The notes beneath the pieces were generated by a model that saw only the letters and a program-made list of their open reading frames with translations, ran no database searches and was not told the origin of the DNA. Shown one piece after another: positions 25,383-35,780 of a stretch of DNA of 64,000 nt. The DNA is from Coriobacteriia bacterium (GTDB lineage: Bacteria > Actinomycetota > Coriobacteriia > Anaerosomatales > JAAXUF01), in assembly GCA_013336165.1 (NCBI GenBank), contig JAAXUF010000005.1:62001-126000 (forward strand). The letters are read 5' to 3'. A program made the translations under genes and the position numbers. Within the stretch, counting starts at the first letter, position 1; each line of letters begins with the position of its first letter.

Positions 25383-26234
25383 TCACACACCCCCGCCGAG
25401 AGCAGAAGCGATAGAGTCAGCCAGTTCGTCGAGCGCGAAGATCCCGTCGGGGAGCACAAACCCCTTATCGCGGAGCCTCGTCGCGAAGCTCGTGGCGAAG
25501 GGTACGTCGAGGCCGATTTCTCTCAGCTGCAGACCGCGGCTGAAGACTTCCGACGGCGTTCCGTGCGCAAACACCCTGCCGTCCTTCAGAACGAGTACGC
25601 GCTCGGAATGGGCGGCGATGTCTTCCATGCTGTGCGACACCATGATGATGGTCATGCCGTGTGCGTGGAACCGCCGCACTATCGCCATGATCTCATCGCG
25701 CCCCGATGGATCGAGTCCGGCCATGGGTTCGTCCAGAACCAACACCTTCGGGTCCATCGCAATGATGCCGGCGAGCGCAACGCGGCGCATCTGCCCGCCC
25801 GAGAGGTCGAACGGGCTGCGGTGTGCGTAGTGCTCGTAGTCCAACTCGACTCCCGCCATGGCCAGCCGGACTCGGTTCTGCACTTCATCTTCAGGAAGCG
25901 AGAGGTTCCGCGGGCCAAAGGCGATGTCCTCGGCGACCGTCTCGGCGAAGAGCTGGCTTTCGGGATACTGGAACGCCATCCCGATCTGGCGGCGCACCTC
26001 TCGGCGTGTGCGTTTGTCGGCCAGGTCGACGCCATTGACCGCGACGCGCCCAGAGGTCGGCTGCAGCAGACCGTTGATATGCTGGACAAGAGTCGACTTG
26101 CCGCTCCCCGTGTGGCCGATGATCCCTAGGAACTCCCCATCGGCGACCTCGAAAGACACGTCCCAGAGAGCGCGTGTGCAGGCGTCGCCGGCGCAGGGGT
26201 AGTCGTAAGTCACATGTTCGAAAACAACCGGCAC
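25383..26234 (-). CDS. ecfA2: ECF transporter ATPase EcfA2
   Basis: ABC ATPase of 283 residues. Walker A is GHTGSGKST near residue 43, the Q-loop region is MAFQYPESQLF, the signature is LSGGQMRRVALA and Walker B is VLVLDEPMAGLDP. The order EcfA1-EcfA2-EcfT and the YPESQLF phrase typical of EcfA2 support the assignment. It overlaps ecfA1 by 25 bp. It forms a heterodimer with EcfA1. Confidence 0.93.
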   Translation of the reverse strand: MPVVFEHVTYDYPCAGDACTRALWDVSFEVADGEFLGIIGHTGSGKSTLVQHINGLLQPTSGRVAVNGVDLADKRTRREVRRQIGMAFQYPESQLFAETVAEDIAFGPRNLSLPEDEVQNRVRLAMAGVELDYEHYAHRSPFDLSGGQMRRVALAGIIAMDPKVLVLDEPMAGLDPSGRDEIMAIVRRFHAHGMTIIMVSHSMEDIAAHSERVLVLKDGRVFAHGTPSEVFSRGLQLREIGLDVPFATSFATRLRDKGFVLPDGIFALDELADSIASALGGGV

Positions 26235-27148
26235 AACTCCACCTCCAGCGTCTCCTCATCCAGTGTGTCGGGTACATCGATTCCGCGTGCGCGAAGCGCT
26301 TCGGAGAGCTTCACGACCATCGGAACGTCGAGCCGCAGCTCTCTCAGACGATCACCCTGAGTGAACACCTGATCTGGAGTGCCCTCCATGGCGACGCGGC
26401 CCTCAGAGACGACTAGGACACGGTCGGCAGCCAACGCCTCCTCCATGAAGTGCGTGATGAGCATCACGGTCATTCCGTGCTCACTCAGCTGATGCGAGAC
26501 TCGGCGGATTCCTCGGCGACCACGCGGGTCCAGCATCGCGCCCGGCTCGTCGAGGACAAGGATGTCGGGCTCCATCGCGAGAATGCCGGCAATGGCGATA
26601 CGCTGCTTCTGGCCGCCGGACAGGTTCGCGAATTCAGTCCTCGCGAGGTCCTCCATGCCGACGGCCGCAAGCGCTGCGGCCACCCGCTGAATGATCTCCT
26701 CCCGGGAAACGCCGAGGTTCTCCGGGCCGAAAGCGACATCGTCGGCCACAATCGACGTGACCATCTGGTTCTCCGGGTTCTGGAACACCATGCCGACTCG
26801 GCTGCGCACGTCATAGACGTTGTCGGGATCTCCGGTATCGATACCCTCGATGACGACCCGTCCGGAATCCGGGATGCACAGCGCATTGACGTGCTTCGCC
26901 AGCGTCGACTTGCCGCTGCCGTTCGACCCGATGATGGCGAGGTACTCGCCCGGCCGCACATTCAGCGTGACTCCGGCAAGCGCCGGCCTCTCGCCGTCAT
27001 AACTGTAGTGAACGTCATCGAAGTGCGCATCGCCCCCACGATACTTCCCGGCACCCGCCCCTTCGACGTCGACGACCGGGACCGGCACAGGTATCTGCGG
27101 GCCCCGGTCGAATGATTCGACATCGTCAATGTAGTGGGAAGTGCTCAC
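26210..27148 (-). CDS. ecfA1: ECF transporter ATPase EcfA1
   Basis: ABC ATPase of 312 residues. Walker A is GSNGSGKST near residue 75, the Q-loop phrase is MVFQNPENQMV typical of EcfA1, the signature is LSGGQKQRIAIA and Walker B is ILVLDEPGAMLDP. About 35 extra N-terminal residues rich in Asp, Val and Pro precede the ABC fold. The start is ATG 27148. The 51 bp to ribU show no terminator, so it is probably in the FMN-regulated operon. Confidence 0.93.
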   Translation of the reverse strand: MSTSHYIDDVESFDRGPQIPVPVPVVDVEGAGAGKYRGGDAHFDDVHYSYDGERPALAGVTLNVRPGEYLAIIGSNGSGKSTLAKHVNALCIPDSGRVVIEGIDTGDPDNVYDVRSRVGMVFQNPENQMVTSIVADDVAFGPENLGVSREEIIQRVAAALAAVGMEDLARTEFANLSGGQKQRIAIAGILAMEPDILVLDEPGAMLDPRGRRGIRRVSHQLSEHGMTVMLITHFMEEALAADRVLVVSEGRVAMEGTPDQVFTQGDRLRELRLDVPMVVKLSEALRARGIDVPDTLDEETLEVELCRLFSNM

Positions 27149-27199
27149 CGGTTCTGAGTTACCCTTCGCAATTGAACATGCTGACGCAATAATCGCTCC

Positions 27200-27826
27200 C
27201 TAGTTCTCGGAAGGATCGGTGACTGTGGCAGGAACGCTCTTCTTGGCCGGCTTCACGATCTTGGAGATGCTCTTGTACACCAGGAAGGTGATAACGCTGT
27301 TGATCAGCACCTTGGCGACGTTGAACGGAAGGAGTGCCGGAACGATCAATCCGGCTACTACTGCGACCGGCATTCCGGTGTAGATGGGAGTAACCACCAG
27401 GTTCGCGAGAATACTCACGACCACCATGACCACCGAGCCGACCACGAGCCCCAAGGCCGCTCCCTTGCGGGTCTTGTTGCGCTTGTAGACAAGCCCGGCG
27501 GGCACGCCCATTGCGATCATTGCCAGAATGTTCATCACGACGCCCCATACTCCCGAAGTCGACCAGTGGAGCAGGGCGATGAGGGTTCCGATGACAGCGC
27601 CCGCAAGTGGCCCGAACGTAAACGTTCCCACGAGCATCGCCACCGACGACGGGTCATACTTGAGGAAATCGAATCCTGGGATAAGCGGAAAATCAATGAA
27701 GCTGATAAGTACACCGATCGCGACCAGCACAGCCATCGTCACGAGTTGCCGGGTGTCCCAGCGGTTCGTGTTCTTTGGTGCGCTCCCCTTCACGGGGGTC
27801 TGACTGGAAGTGCTCTGCTCGTCCAT
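27200..27826 (-). CDS. ribU: Riboflavin ECF transporter S component (RibU-like)
   Basis: A 208-residue membrane protein with six predicted helices, including LVTMAVLVAIGVLISFIDFP, GFDFLKYDPSSVAMLVG and GVVMNILAMIAMGVPAGLVY. The LKYDPSS phrase is typical of RibU. The FMN riboswitch 90 bp upstream supports riboflavin as the substrate. I start at the ATG at 27826 (MDEQSTSS), since the longer frame runs into the riboswitch expression platform and the ribosome site GAAGGGACGAAAGG fits this codon. It heads ribU-ecfA1-ecfA2-ecfT. Confidence 0.9.
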   Translation of the reverse strand: MDEQSTSSQTPVKGSAPKNTNRWDTRQLVTMAVLVAIGVLISFIDFPLIPGFDFLKYDPSSVAMLVGTFTFGPLAGAVIGTLIALLHWSTSGVWGVVMNILAMIAMGVPAGLVYKRNKTRKGAALGLVVGSVVMVVVSILANLVVTPIYTGMPVAVVAGLIVPALLPFNVAKVLINSVITFLVYKSISKIVKPAKKSVPATVTDPSEN

Positions 27827-27849
27827 GTGCCTTTCGTCCCTTCGGTTGG

Positions 27850-27871
27850 GGCGGGCACAAAAATACCCGCC
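27850..27871 (-). promoter_or_regulatory. Hairpin between FMN riboswitch and ribU
   Basis: Stem GGCGGG/CCCGCC with a T-rich loop lies 24 bp before the ribU start, on the transcript after the aptamer. It could be part of the expression platform, either ending transcription or hiding the ribosome site. No clear T-run follows it, so translational control looks more likely. Confidence 0.45.
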
Positions 27872-27916
27872 GATGGTCATCTGCGGGCTTCAAGCACGTC
27901 CACTTTGGACGAGTGC

Positions 27917-28047
27917 TCTGTTCTTTCATCCGGACTATACCGTCGGTCCCGGAATTGCACCGGATCAGCGGCACTTGCATGCCGGTCGCGGACTTATGGC
28001 TCTTGCCAATCACCGCCGGTGAGGAATCGCACCTCGCCCTGAACAGA
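27917..28047 (-). ncRNA. FMN riboswitch (RFN element)
   Basis: On the minus strand the RFN core elements appear in order: AGGGCGAGGTGCGATTCCTC then ACCGGCGGT, AGTCCGCGACCG, GGTGCAATTCCGGGACCG, ACGGTATAGTCCGGATGAAAG. The closing P1 helix pairs TCTGTTC (28047-28041) with GAACAGA (27923-27917). This matches the FMN aptamer throughout. It controls the ribU-ecf operon that follows; FMN binding should lower riboflavin uptake. Confidence 0.96.
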
Positions 28048-28126
28048 CTCACCAGAATAGTAGCCGCCTCGTGCGGTTTTGTAAACGCCGAGTTCTTCCG
28101 AGTTCCGCCAAGTCCCTCTCATGCAG

Positions 28127-28156
28127 AAGGGTCCCGGTTCGATACCCGGGACCCTT
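28127..28156 (-). terminator. Likely terminator hairpin after hppA
   Basis: An 11 bp perfect stem, AAGGGTCCCGG/CCGGGACCCTT, with an 8-base loop lies 41 bp past the hppA stop and before the FMN riboswitch. No T-run follows, so it may act with Rho or as an mRNA 3' end. The GGTTCGATACC sequence only resembles a tRNA T-arm; there is no tRNA around it. Confidence 0.55.
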
Positions 28157-28196
28157 CGTGAGTGACTCTGAAACGACGTCGCGCCGAAGCCCTAAG

Positions 28197-30314
28197 CTAG
28201 CCGGCGAGGATCGCCAGCAGCGGGACGAGCAGCAGTGCAACGATGTTGAAGACCTTGATCATCGAGTTGAGCGCCGGGCCCGCAGTGTCCTTGTAAGGAT
28301 CGCCGACGGTGTCGCCGGTGACAGCGGCCTGGTGAGCGAAGGAACCCTTGCCGCCGAACTCGCCTTCTTCGATGAGCTTCTTGGCGTTGTCCCACGCGCC
28401 GCCGCCCGAGGTCATCGAGATGGCGACGAACAGACCGGTGACGATCGTGCCGACCAGCGCACCACCCAGTACCAGCGCGGTCAACGTGAAGGCGTCAGCG
28501 TACCCGAAGGCTTTGAGGATGAAGCCGATGATGATGATCAGCACCGGAACGCCCGTCGGGATGAGGGCCGGAAGCGACATCTCCTTCAGGGCAGTCTGCG
28601 TCACGATGTCGACGCACTTGGCATAGTCAGGCTTGCCGGTGCCCTCCATGATGCCTGGGATCTCTTTGAACTGCCGGCGCACCTCGACGACGACGCTACC
28701 GGCGGCCTTGCCGACCGACGTCATCGCGAGCGAGGCGAACAGGTACGGCAGCGCGCCGCCTATGAGCAGACCGACGAGCACACGGGGATCGGACAGGTTG
28801 AAGACAAGGTTCGCGTTCGGAACCTGCTCGGCGATCGTGTGCGTGAAGTCCGCGAAGAGCACGACGGCGGCGAGGGCGGCCGAGGCAATCGCATAGCCTT
28901 TGGTGACGGCTTTCGTGGTGTTGCCAACCGCGTCGAGAGCGTCGGTGTGGACGCGAACCTCGGCGGGCAGGCCAGCCATCTCGGCGATGCCACCGGCGTT
29001 GTCGGTGACGGGACCGAACGAGTCGATCGCGACGACGATACCGGCCATGGAGAGCATGGCGAGCGCGGCCACGGCGATACCGAAGATGCCGCCAAGCCAG
29101 TAGCTGCCGAGCGTGGCAAGCACGATCGCGACGACCGGCAGCGCGGTCGCCTCCATGCCCACCGAGAGGCCCTGGATGACGTTGGTGCCGTGGCCAGTGA
29201 CCGAGGCCTTGGCGATCGAGTGCACCGGACGGAACTTCGAGCCGGTGTAGTAGTCAGTGAGGTAGACCATCGCAGCGGTGAGCACAACGCCGATGACGGC
29301 GCAGAACCAGATCTTGAGCGGCGACAGGCTGGCGGAGGCCAGACCGGCGTTCACGACGGTCAGGTTTGACGTCAGCCACGTGGTTACGGGATAGAACGCC
29401 ACTGCTGCAACGCCGGCGGCGACCCAGAGACCCTTGTAGAGAGCGCCCATGATGGTCCCGTTGGGGCTCATTTTCACGAACCAGGTACCGATGATCGACG
29501 CGACGATGGAGACCGCGCCGATCGCGACCGGGAAGCCCAGGGCGGCGGCGAGGCCGTCAGCGCCAAAGGCGAGGTTGCCGATCAGCATCGCGGCGACAGT
29601 GGTGACGACGTAGGTCTCGAAGAGGTCGGCAGCCATACCGGCGCAGTCGCCAACGTTGTCACCAACGTTATCGGCGATGACGGCGGGGTTGCGGGGATCG
29701 TCCTCAGGGATACCGGCCTCGACCTTGCCGACCAGGTCGGCTCCGACGTCAGCGGCCTTGGTGAAGATACCGCCGCCGAGACGAGCGAACACCGAGATCA
29801 GCGAGCCACCGAAGCCAAGGCCCACCAGCGCACCGAACGGCGCGATGCCAGCGTAGACCAAGAGCGACATGACCGACACCGACAGGATGCCGAGGCCGAC
29901 CACGAACAGACCGGTGACGGTACCGGACTCGAAGGCCACCGTGAGCGCCTTGCCGAGCCCCGAGCGGGCAGCCTCAGCCGTGCGGACGTTGGCCCGGACG
30001 GAGATGCCCATACCGATGAAGCCCGCTGCAGCCGAGGAAATGCCGCCGAGCAGAAAGCCCAGCGCCGTCCACAGTCCGAAGCCGGGAACCTTGTAGAGGG
30101 CAAGGATGAGAACCGCGATGATCGCGGCAACAATTGCCACCGTACGGTACTGGCGGCCCAGATAGGCCATCGCACCTTCCTGGATGGCTGCAGCGATTTC
30201 CTGCATCTTAGCGTTGCCCGCAGGCAACTTGTTGATCCTCACAATGAGGAAATAGGCGTAGACAGCGGCAAGAACGCCGGCGGCCAAGCCGAGGAACAGG
30301 GGCAGTTGGGGCAT
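28197..30314 (-). CDS. hppA: Membrane-bound proton-translocating pyrophosphatase, predicted K+-independent
   Basis: A 705-residue, about 16-helix ion pump driven by pyrophosphate hydrolysis. The substrate site is seen in [20 protein letters not shown] followed by [19 protein letters not shown], and in [20 protein letters not shown] near the end. The motif [10 protein letters not shown] has Lys where K+-dependent enzymes have Ala. That change marks the K+-independent, H+-pumping class. ATG 30314 with GGAGGAG was chosen; the longer frame upstream is not family-like. It recovers energy from pyrophosphate made by biosynthesis, useful to an anaerobe. Confidence 0.96.
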   Translation of the reverse strand: MPQLPLFLGLAAGVLAAVYAYFLIVRINKLPAGNAKMQEIAAAIQEGAMAYLGRQYRTVAIVAAIIAVLILALYKVPGFGLWTALGFLLGGISSAAAGFIGMGISVRANVRTAEAARSGLGKALTVAFESGTVTGLFVVGLGILSVSVMSLLVYAGIAPFGALVGLGFGGSLISVFARLGGGIFTKAADVGADLVGKVEAGIPEDDPRNPAVIADNVGDNVGDCAGMAADLFETYVVTTVAAMLIGNLAFGADGLAAALGFPVAIGAVSIVASIIGTWFVKMSPNGTIMGALYKGLWVAAGVAAVAFYPVTTWLTSNLTVVNAGLASASLSPLKIWFCAVIGVVLTAAMVYLTDYYTGSKFRPVHSIAKASVTGHGTNVIQGLSVGMEATALPVVAIVLATLGSYWLGGIFGIAVAALAMLSMAGIVVAIDSFGPVTDNAGGIAEMAGLPAEVRVHTDALDAVGNTTKAVTKGYAIASAALAAVVLFADFTHTIAEQVPNANLVFNLSDPRVLVGLLIGGALPYLFASLAMTSVGKAAGSVVVEVRRQFKEIPGIMEGTGKPDYAKCVDIVTQTALKEMSLPALIPTGVPVLIIIIGFILKAFGYADAFTLTALVLGGALVGTIVTGLFVAISMTSGGGAWDNAKKLIEEGEFGGKGSFAHQAAVTGDTVGDPYKDTAGPALNSMIKVFNIVALLLVPLLAILAG

Positions 30315-30484
30315 TTCTCCTCCATGCATCCGGAACGTGCGGGCGTGAAAGCCCACACCCCTCAAGTCGGGGCACATTTTAGCAGAGTGAGTCCGCGTGC
30401 AAGAACAATTCGCGTACATGAATCTGCAAGCGACCCAATATGTGGCCGAAAAGGTCGGTGAGCGGTCGAGCAGGACGGCGGTAC

Positions 30485-31315
30485 CTACTCGGCGAGCGCC
30501 TGGATGAGCTTGAGCGCTTGGACCGTGGGAGCCACGTCGTGCACCCTCAGGACAGCCGTGTTGCGCTCTGCGGCCCAGCATGCGACAGCGAGCGACCCGC
30601 CGAGACGCTCCTTCGGCTGCGCAACGCCGCTGAGCGCCCCTACGAAACTCTTTCGCGACGCGCCGACCACCAGCGGATAGCCGAGGGCGGCAAGCTCAGG
30701 CAGCCGCCTGAGCAGCTCGATGTTGTGTTCGAGCTTCTTACCAAAGCCGAGGCCCGGGTCGATCGCAATCCGATTGCGGGCCACGCCCGCAGCTTCGAGC
30801 GTCGAAGCATGTCTGATCAGGTACTCGCCCACCTCGATCACGACGTCGCCGTAGCGAGGTTGCTCCTGCATGGACCTCGGATCCCCTGCCATGTGCATCA
30901 CGACCACGCCCGCGTCGCATGATGCCGCAACGCGGATCATCTGCGTATCGCGAAAGCCGGAGACGTCGTTGATGATACTCGCGCCCGCATCCACACACGC
31001 CTGCGCGACCTCGGATCGACGCGTGTCAACGGACACGGCAATGCCGTCCTGAGCAAAACGCGTCACCACCGGCCGAACCCGAGAGAGCTCGGCGGCAACC
31101 CCGACGGGCTCGGCTCCGGGGCGAGTCGATTCGCCCCCGATGTCGAGGATGTCGGCTCCCTCGGCAAGGAGGCGTTGTCCCCAGAGAATTGCAGCCGCAG
31201 GCTCGTCATGCAGACCACCGTCAGAGAACGAATCCGGCGTGACGTTGAGGATCCCCATGACAAGCGGGCCCGTCAGATCGAACTCAAAGCGTCCGCACTT
31301 CCAGATCGAGCTCAC
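30485..31315 (-). CDS. folP: Dihydropteroate synthase
   Basis: A 276-residue TIM-barrel enzyme joining hydroxymethyl-dihydropterin pyrophosphate with p-aminobenzoate. Motifs: [47 protein letters not shown] and [12 protein letters not shown]. These are the pterin- and phosphate-binding signatures of the sulfonamide target. It overlaps folE by 4 bp. No folB was found in the window. The 170 bp to hppA hold no gene. Confidence 0.95.
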   Translation of the reverse strand: MSSIWKCGRFEFDLTGPLVMGILNVTPDSFSDGGLHDEPAAAILWGQRLLAEGADILDIGGESTRPGAEPVGVAAELSRVRPVVTRFAQDGIAVSVDTRRSEVAQACVDAGASIINDVSGFRDTQMIRVAASCDAGVVVMHMAGDPRSMQEQPRYGDVVIEVGEYLIRHASTLEAAGVARNRIAIDPGLGFGKKLEHNIELLRRLPELAALGYPLVVGASRKSFVGALSGVAQPKERLGGSLAVACWAAERNTAVLRVHDVAPTVQALKLIQALAE

Positions 31316-31884
31316 CTGCGCGACCTGTCGGTGATGAGCGACATGGCCTCGGCGCGGGTGGCGGGGTTGCTCTCAAAGATGCCGCGAACGGCGCTCGTGA
31401 TGGTCTCGGCACCGGGCTTCTTGACGCCGCGCATCGACATGCACAGATGCTCGGCCTCGATGACCACGATCACGCCGACAGGGCCGAGATGCTCGACGAT
31501 GGTATCGGCGATTTGGGAGGTCATTCGCTCCTGGACCTGCGGGCGCTTGGCGAACACGTCCACCACGCGGGCCAGCTTGGAAAGCCCGCAGATGCGCCCA
31601 CCCTTCCCGGGGATGTAGGCCACATGTGCACGCCCCATGAACGGGATGAGGTGATGCTCGCACATCGAGTACAGCGGTATGTCGCGCACGAGCACCATTT
31701 CCTGGTGCCCCTCGTTGAAGGTCACGCAGAAGTGCTCTGAGGGGTCTTCTCCCATTCCCGAGAAGATCTCCTCGTACATGGAGGCGACTCGGCGCGGGGT
31801 TTCGAGCAGCCCTTCGCGATCCGGATCCTCGCCTATCCCTTCAAGGATGAGGCGAACACCGAGTTCTATCTTCTCACGATCCAT
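31312..31884 (-). CDS. folE: GTP cyclohydrolase I
   Basis: A 190-residue enzyme opening the folate pathway by converting GTP to dihydroneopterin triphosphate. Zn2+ ligands are in [10 protein letters not shown] and the later [30 protein letters not shown] is the family signature. I chose the ATG at 31884 with GGAG upstream; the frame is open further but not family-like. The 53 bp to the response regulator may carry a promoter, but none is clear. Confidence 0.95.
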   Translation of the reverse strand: MDREKIELGVRLILEGIGEDPDREGLLETPRRVASMYEEIFSGMGEDPSEHFCVTFNEGHQEMVLVRDIPLYSMCEHHLIPFMGRAHVAYIPGKGGRICGLSKLARVVDVFAKRPQVQERMTSQIADTIVEHLGPVGVIVVIEAEHLCMSMRGVKKPGAETITSAVRGIFESNPATRAEAMSLITDRSRR

Positions 31885-31937
31885 GCACTGCTCCTGCCCT
31901 ATCGGCGTCGGTATTCGTGGTTTGAGACGACCTTTGG

Positions 31938-32585
31938 CTACTGCTTTAGCCCGATGATTCCGGCCTTCACGGCAACCAAGACGGCCTGGGTCCTGTCGGC
32001 TTGGCGCAGCTTGCGCAGGATGTGGCTCACATGGGTCTTTACCGTCGTCTCGCCGATCCACAGCGCACGCCCGATGTCTTTGTTGGACATCCCTTTTGCC
32101 ATGAGTTGCAGCACCTGCAGTTCGCGCTCGGACAGCGAATCCGTTTCGCCTTCTGCGCCCTTCTGGGTTCGCCCGGAAATGATGCGTGTTGCGACGTTGG
32201 AGTCGAACACCGACTGCCCGTCGGCGACAGCGCGAATCGCGCGGACGATCCTTTCGGGCCTGGTGCCTTTGAGAATGTATCCGGACGCTCCCGCCGAGAG
32301 CACCCCGAACACCTCGTCGTCGTCGTCGAAGCTGGTAAGAACCAGCACACGGCTTTCAGGGGATGCCTGTAAGATGCTTCGACAGGCCTCAACACCACCC
32401 GCTCCGGGCATCCTGAGATCCAGCAGCACAACGTCGGGCCGCAATTTCGTGCATTCGTCAATCACGCTCTGCGTGTCCGCGGCTTCGCCCGCGACAGCAA
32501 TGTCCGCTTCGCTCTCGAGCAGCGTGCGAAGCGCGTATCGGACCAGTTCGTGATCGTCGGCGATGAGCACACTGATCTGTTCCAT
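31938..32585 (-). CDS. NarL/LuxR-family response regulator
   Basis: A 215-residue regulator. The receiver domain has DDHE, the phospho-acceptor in [11 protein letters not shown] and the conserved Lys in YILKGT. The C-terminal LuxR helix-turn-helix is [20 protein letters not shown] followed by [13 protein letters not shown]. It starts directly after the histidine kinase stop, so the two form a pair. Targets are not known. The position between ftsH and folE gives no clear hint of function. Confidence 0.93.
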   Translation of the reverse strand: MEQISVLIADDHELVRYALRTLLESEADIAVAGEAADTQSVIDECTKLRPDVVLLDLRMPGAGGVEACRSILQASPESRVLVLTSFDDDDEVFGVLSAGASGYILKGTRPERIVRAIRAVADGQSVFDSNVATRIISGRTQKGAEGETDSLSERELQVLQLMAKGMSNKDIGRALWIGETTVKTHVSHILRKLRQADRTQAVLVAVKAGIIGLKQ

Positions 32586-33707
32586 CTACGCCACAGCCCC
32601 GGAAAACTCGACACGGATGGTCGTGCCATGACCGGGCGCACTCTCCACGCTGAGGCTGCCGCCTTCGCGGAACACGCGCTCGCGGATGCTGCGCAGGCCC
32701 ACGCCCGAGTGAGAACCGCTGTCCGGCTTGAACGCGGGGTCGAAACCCCGTCCGTTGTCGCAGATCGTGAGGCTAACACTCTCATCATCTGCCCCGGTGA
32801 GCCTCACCTCGAACGTCTCGGCCGCGGAATGTCTGACGATGTTGCTGACCGCTTCTTTTGCGACGCAGTAGAGGCAGGACTCACGAGAAGCGGGCATGGA
32901 AGGCATCGCGCCTTCGACTACGAGTCGGCCTTGGACCGTCGTGCCTACGGTGACCTCGTGAATCCAGTACTCGATCGCACCAGCCAAGCCAAGCTCATCG
33001 AGCTTCATCGGCCGCAGGTCGTAGATTATGTGGCGCAACTCGGTCATCGAATCGTCGACCTGCTGCTGCAGATGGTCAAGGCGTTCAGCCGCCCCCTCGG
33101 GGTCCATAGCGATGCGCTTCCGGGCGATCTCCATGCCCAGCGAGATCGCGAAGAGCGACTGCACCACGCCGTCATGCAGTTCGATTGCGATGCGGTCGCG
33201 CTCGCTGGCGAGCAGGACGTAGCGGCTCTGCTCGGCAAGACGGGCGTTCTCGACGGCCGCACCGGCGAACGCCGAGAGAACCGACAGGAAGGCGATCTGC
33301 GTCTCGGTGAAGGGCCGGTCGGCCGAATTGATGGCGAGGATCAACCCCACCGGATGGTCCTTGACCTTCACGGGGCTGAAAAGGAGCCAGGCGTCGTGCT
33401 CGGGGTAATGCTCAAGGAGCACGCCATCGGCTTCAAGCGCCGCTTCCCCGAGCTCCTCAAGCCGCTCCCCCCACCACGCCTGCGAATGCACATTGCGCCG
33501 GCCGCGCACCACGATGGTATCGAGGTCCAGCTGCCCGCCATGCGAGTCCGCGAGCACGATGACGGCCTTGTCGGTATCGGTGATGCGCTTCGCGCGCTCC
33601 ACAATTCCGCTCAGGACGGCTTCAACCCCGCCCGACGAGGACACCACATCGGCAACCTCGCCGAGCATCGCGATCAGCTCAAGCTGATGGCTCTGGTCGA
33701 ACTCCAC
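32586..33707 (-). CDS. Sensor histidine kinase, GAF-HisKA_3 type
   Basis: A 373-residue soluble kinase. Residues about 5-165 look like a GAF sensor domain (VLADSHGGQLDLDTIVVRGR and HPVGLILAINSADRPFTE). The HisKA_3 box is RDRIAIELHDGVVQSLFAIS with the phospho-His. The HATPase has AKEAVSNIVRHS, DNGRGFD and GVGLRSIRERV. No membrane helix is seen, so the signal should be cytoplasmic. GTG start with GGGGGA. It partners with the NarL-type regulator next door. Confidence 0.92.
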   Translation of the reverse strand: MEFDQSHQLELIAMLGEVADVVSSSGGVEAVLSGIVERAKRITDTDKAVIVLADSHGGQLDLDTIVVRGRRNVHSQAWWGERLEELGEAALEADGVLLEHYPEHDAWLLFSPVKVKDHPVGLILAINSADRPFTETQIAFLSVLSAFAGAAVENARLAEQSRYVLLASERDRIAIELHDGVVQSLFAISLGMEIARKRIAMDPEGAAERLDHLQQQVDDSMTELRHIIYDLRPMKLDELGLAGAIEYWIHEVTVGTTVQGRLVVEGAMPSMPASRESCLYCVAKEAVSNIVRHSAAETFEVRLTGADDESVSLTICDNGRGFDPAFKPDSGSHSGVGLRSIRERVFREGGSLSVESAPGHGTTIRVEFSGAVA

Positions 33708-33754
33708 AGTTCCCCCAACTCCTGCAACGACAGCGCCCTCTACGGCAGCGATCC

Positions 33755-35740
33755 CTACAACTGGAACGCCGAGGGGACGCCCGGCGCCATCGGCGGTCCG
33801 ACAGGCTCCCCGCCTTCATCTTCGCTCTTGTTCTCCGCTTCCGGCTCGTCCGAGGGCTCCTCAGGCTCCGGCACCGGCCTTGCGGCCTTCTCGATGAGGA
33901 ACTCTTCCCAGCGGCCGTTGAGCAGCGCCTCAAGCTCCTCGCGATCGAGCGTCTCGCGCTCGATGAGGATGCTTGCCATCAGATCGAGCTGCTGCATGCG
34001 CTCGCTCAAGATGGAACGAGCCTTCGAGTAGGCCTCGTCGATGAAGCGCGAGACCTCCTTGTCGATTTCATAGGCGACCTCGGGACTGTAGTCGGCATTC
34101 GCCGAGAAGTCGCGCCCGAGGAAGACCTCGTGATTGGCCTCGCCGAACGTCTGCGGCCCGAGTTTCTCGCTCATGCCGAATCTGGTGACCATCTGCTTGG
34201 CCAGCTTGGTCGCGCGCTCGATGTCGTTGCTGGCGCCGGTTGTGACATCGCCGATGGCGAGCTCTTCGGCCACGCGCCCGCCGAGCAGGCTCGCGAGGTC
34301 GGCGATCATCTCGGACTTGGTCCCGAGGAACTTCTCCTCCTCGGGCAGATGCCACGTGCTGCCCAGAGAGCGGCCGCGCGGAATGATGGTCACCTTGTGA
34401 ATGACATCTCTGTTTGGCAGAACATGGCCGATGATGGCATGCCCGGATTCGTGATACGCGATGACCTTCTTCTCCTCCTCGGAGATGAGGCGGCTCTTGC
34501 GCTCCGGACCGGCGATGACGCGATCGATGCCCTCTTCAAGCTCGACCATGTCGACTTTCTTCTTGCCGTGCCGAGCCGCGAGCAGCGCGCCTTCATTCAC
34601 CAAGTTGGCGAGGTCGGCACCGGTGAAGCCCGGCGTGCGGCGTGCGAGCACCTCGAGATCGACATCGTCGGCCAGTGGCTTGCCACGCGCGTGAATCTTC
34701 AGGATGCCGAGACGCCCCTTGAGGTCCGGGCGATCAACGGTGACCTGGCGGTCGAAGCGGCCCGGGCGCAGAAGCGCGGGGTCTAGGATATCGGGACGGT
34801 TGGTCGCCGCAATGAGGATGACGTTGTCCTTGATGTCGAAGCCGTCCATCTCCACGAGGAGCTGGTTCAGCGTCTGCTCACGCTCGTCATGGCCGCCGCC
34901 TAGTCCGGCACCACGCTGGCGCCCAACGGCGTCGATCTCGTCGACGAAGATGATGCAAGGACTTGCGGCCTTGGCCTGCTCGAACAGGTCACGCACTCGG
35001 CTGGCTCCCACACCAACGAACATCTCGACGAAGTCGGAACCCGAGATTGAGAAGAAGGGAACGGCTGCCTCGCCTGCAACTGCACGCGCGAGCAGCGTCT
35101 TACCTGTGCCTGGAGGGCCCACCAACAAAACGCCTTTTGGGATCTTGGCGCCGAGAGCCTGGAACTTCCCGGGGTTGGCGAGGAACTCCTTGATCTCCTG
35201 CAGTTCTTCGATTGCCTCATCGGCGCCGGCTACGTCTTTGAACGTGATCCTAGGCTGATCGCGCGTCATGCGCTTAGCCTTCGACTTGCCGAAGCTCATG
35301 ATTTGAGAGTTGCCGCCCTGCATCCGGTTCAAGAAGAAGAACATGATCAGGACGAGCAGCAAGATGGGTAACACGGACGAGAGTATCGAGATCCAGGGGT
35401 TCGGCCCGGATGCATCAACGGTATAGGTGGTTGCCGAGTAGTCGGCCATGAGCGTGGCGAGGTTGTCCTCTCCGACATAGGTCGACGTGAACGACTTCAC
35501 GTTGGTGTCGTTCTTGTCCGCGCCCGACTCCCAGTAGTGACCGGTGAGGGCGTTGCTGCTCACGACGTATGTCGCGTCTTTGACGCGTCCGTCCTTGACC
35601 GCCGTCACGAACTCGCTTGTCGCGAGTGCCGTAGGCTTGGTCGTGCTGGGCGAACCCATCTGGACCATGACGACCCACACAAGGACCGCCAGCAGAACCA
35701 GATACAGTAGAACGGTTCTTAAGTTCTTGTTCACATTCAC
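33755..35740 (-). CDS. ftsH: ATP-dependent zinc metalloprotease FtsH
   Basis: A 661-residue membrane AAA+ protease. Two helices (residues 9-27 and about 112-132) flank the extracytoplasmic domain. Walker A is GPPGTGKT, Walker B is [11 protein letters not shown], and the second region of homology is [20 protein letters not shown]. The Zn site is HESGH with a downstream Asp. It degrades misfolded and regulatory membrane proteins. The C-terminus is acidic and likely disordered. GTG start with AGGAG. The order tilS-hpt-ftsH-folE-folP is widespread in Gram-positive bacteria; here a two-component system sits between ftsH and folE. Confidence 0.96.
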   Translation of the reverse strand: MNVNKNLRTVLLYLVLLAVLVWVVMVQMGSPSTTKPTALATSEFVTAVKDGRVKDATYVVSSNALTGHYWESGADKNDTNVKSFTSTYVGEDNLATLMADYSATTYTVDASGPNPWISILSSVLPILLLVLIMFFFLNRMQGGNSQIMSFGKSKAKRMTRDQPRITFKDVAGADEAIEELQEIKEFLANPGKFQALGAKIPKGVLLVGPPGTGKTLLARAVAGEAAVPFFSISGSDFVEMFVGVGASRVRDLFEQAKAASPCIIFVDEIDAVGRQRGAGLGGGHDEREQTLNQLLVEMDGFDIKDNVILIAATNRPDILDPALLRPGRFDRQVTVDRPDLKGRLGILKIHARGKPLADDVDLEVLARRTPGFTGADLANLVNEGALLAARHGKKKVDMVELEEGIDRVIAGPERKSRLISEEEKKVIAYHESGHAIIGHVLPNRDVIHKVTIIPRGRSLGSTWHLPEEEKFLGTKSEMIADLASLLGGRVAEELAIGDVTTGASNDIERATKLAKQMVTRFGMSEKLGPQTFGEANHEVFLGRDFSANADYSPEVAYEIDKEVSRFIDEAYSKARSILSERMQQLDLMASILIERETLDREELEALLNGRWEEFLIEKAARPVPEPEEPSDEPEAENKSEDEGGEPVGPPMAPGVPSAFQL

Positions 35741-35780
35741 GTGGTGCTCCTAAAAGAGAAACCGTAGTGAGCCGATACGC

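Noticed and set aside
28127-28156. GGTTCGATACC resembling a tRNA T-arm
   Set aside because: No acceptor, D or anticodon stems around it; the 11 bp inverted repeat fits a terminator.
28071-29369. Plus-strand open frame of 432 codons
   Set aside because: Antisense to hppA, with Asp/Arg/Gly-rich sequence typical of shadow frames.
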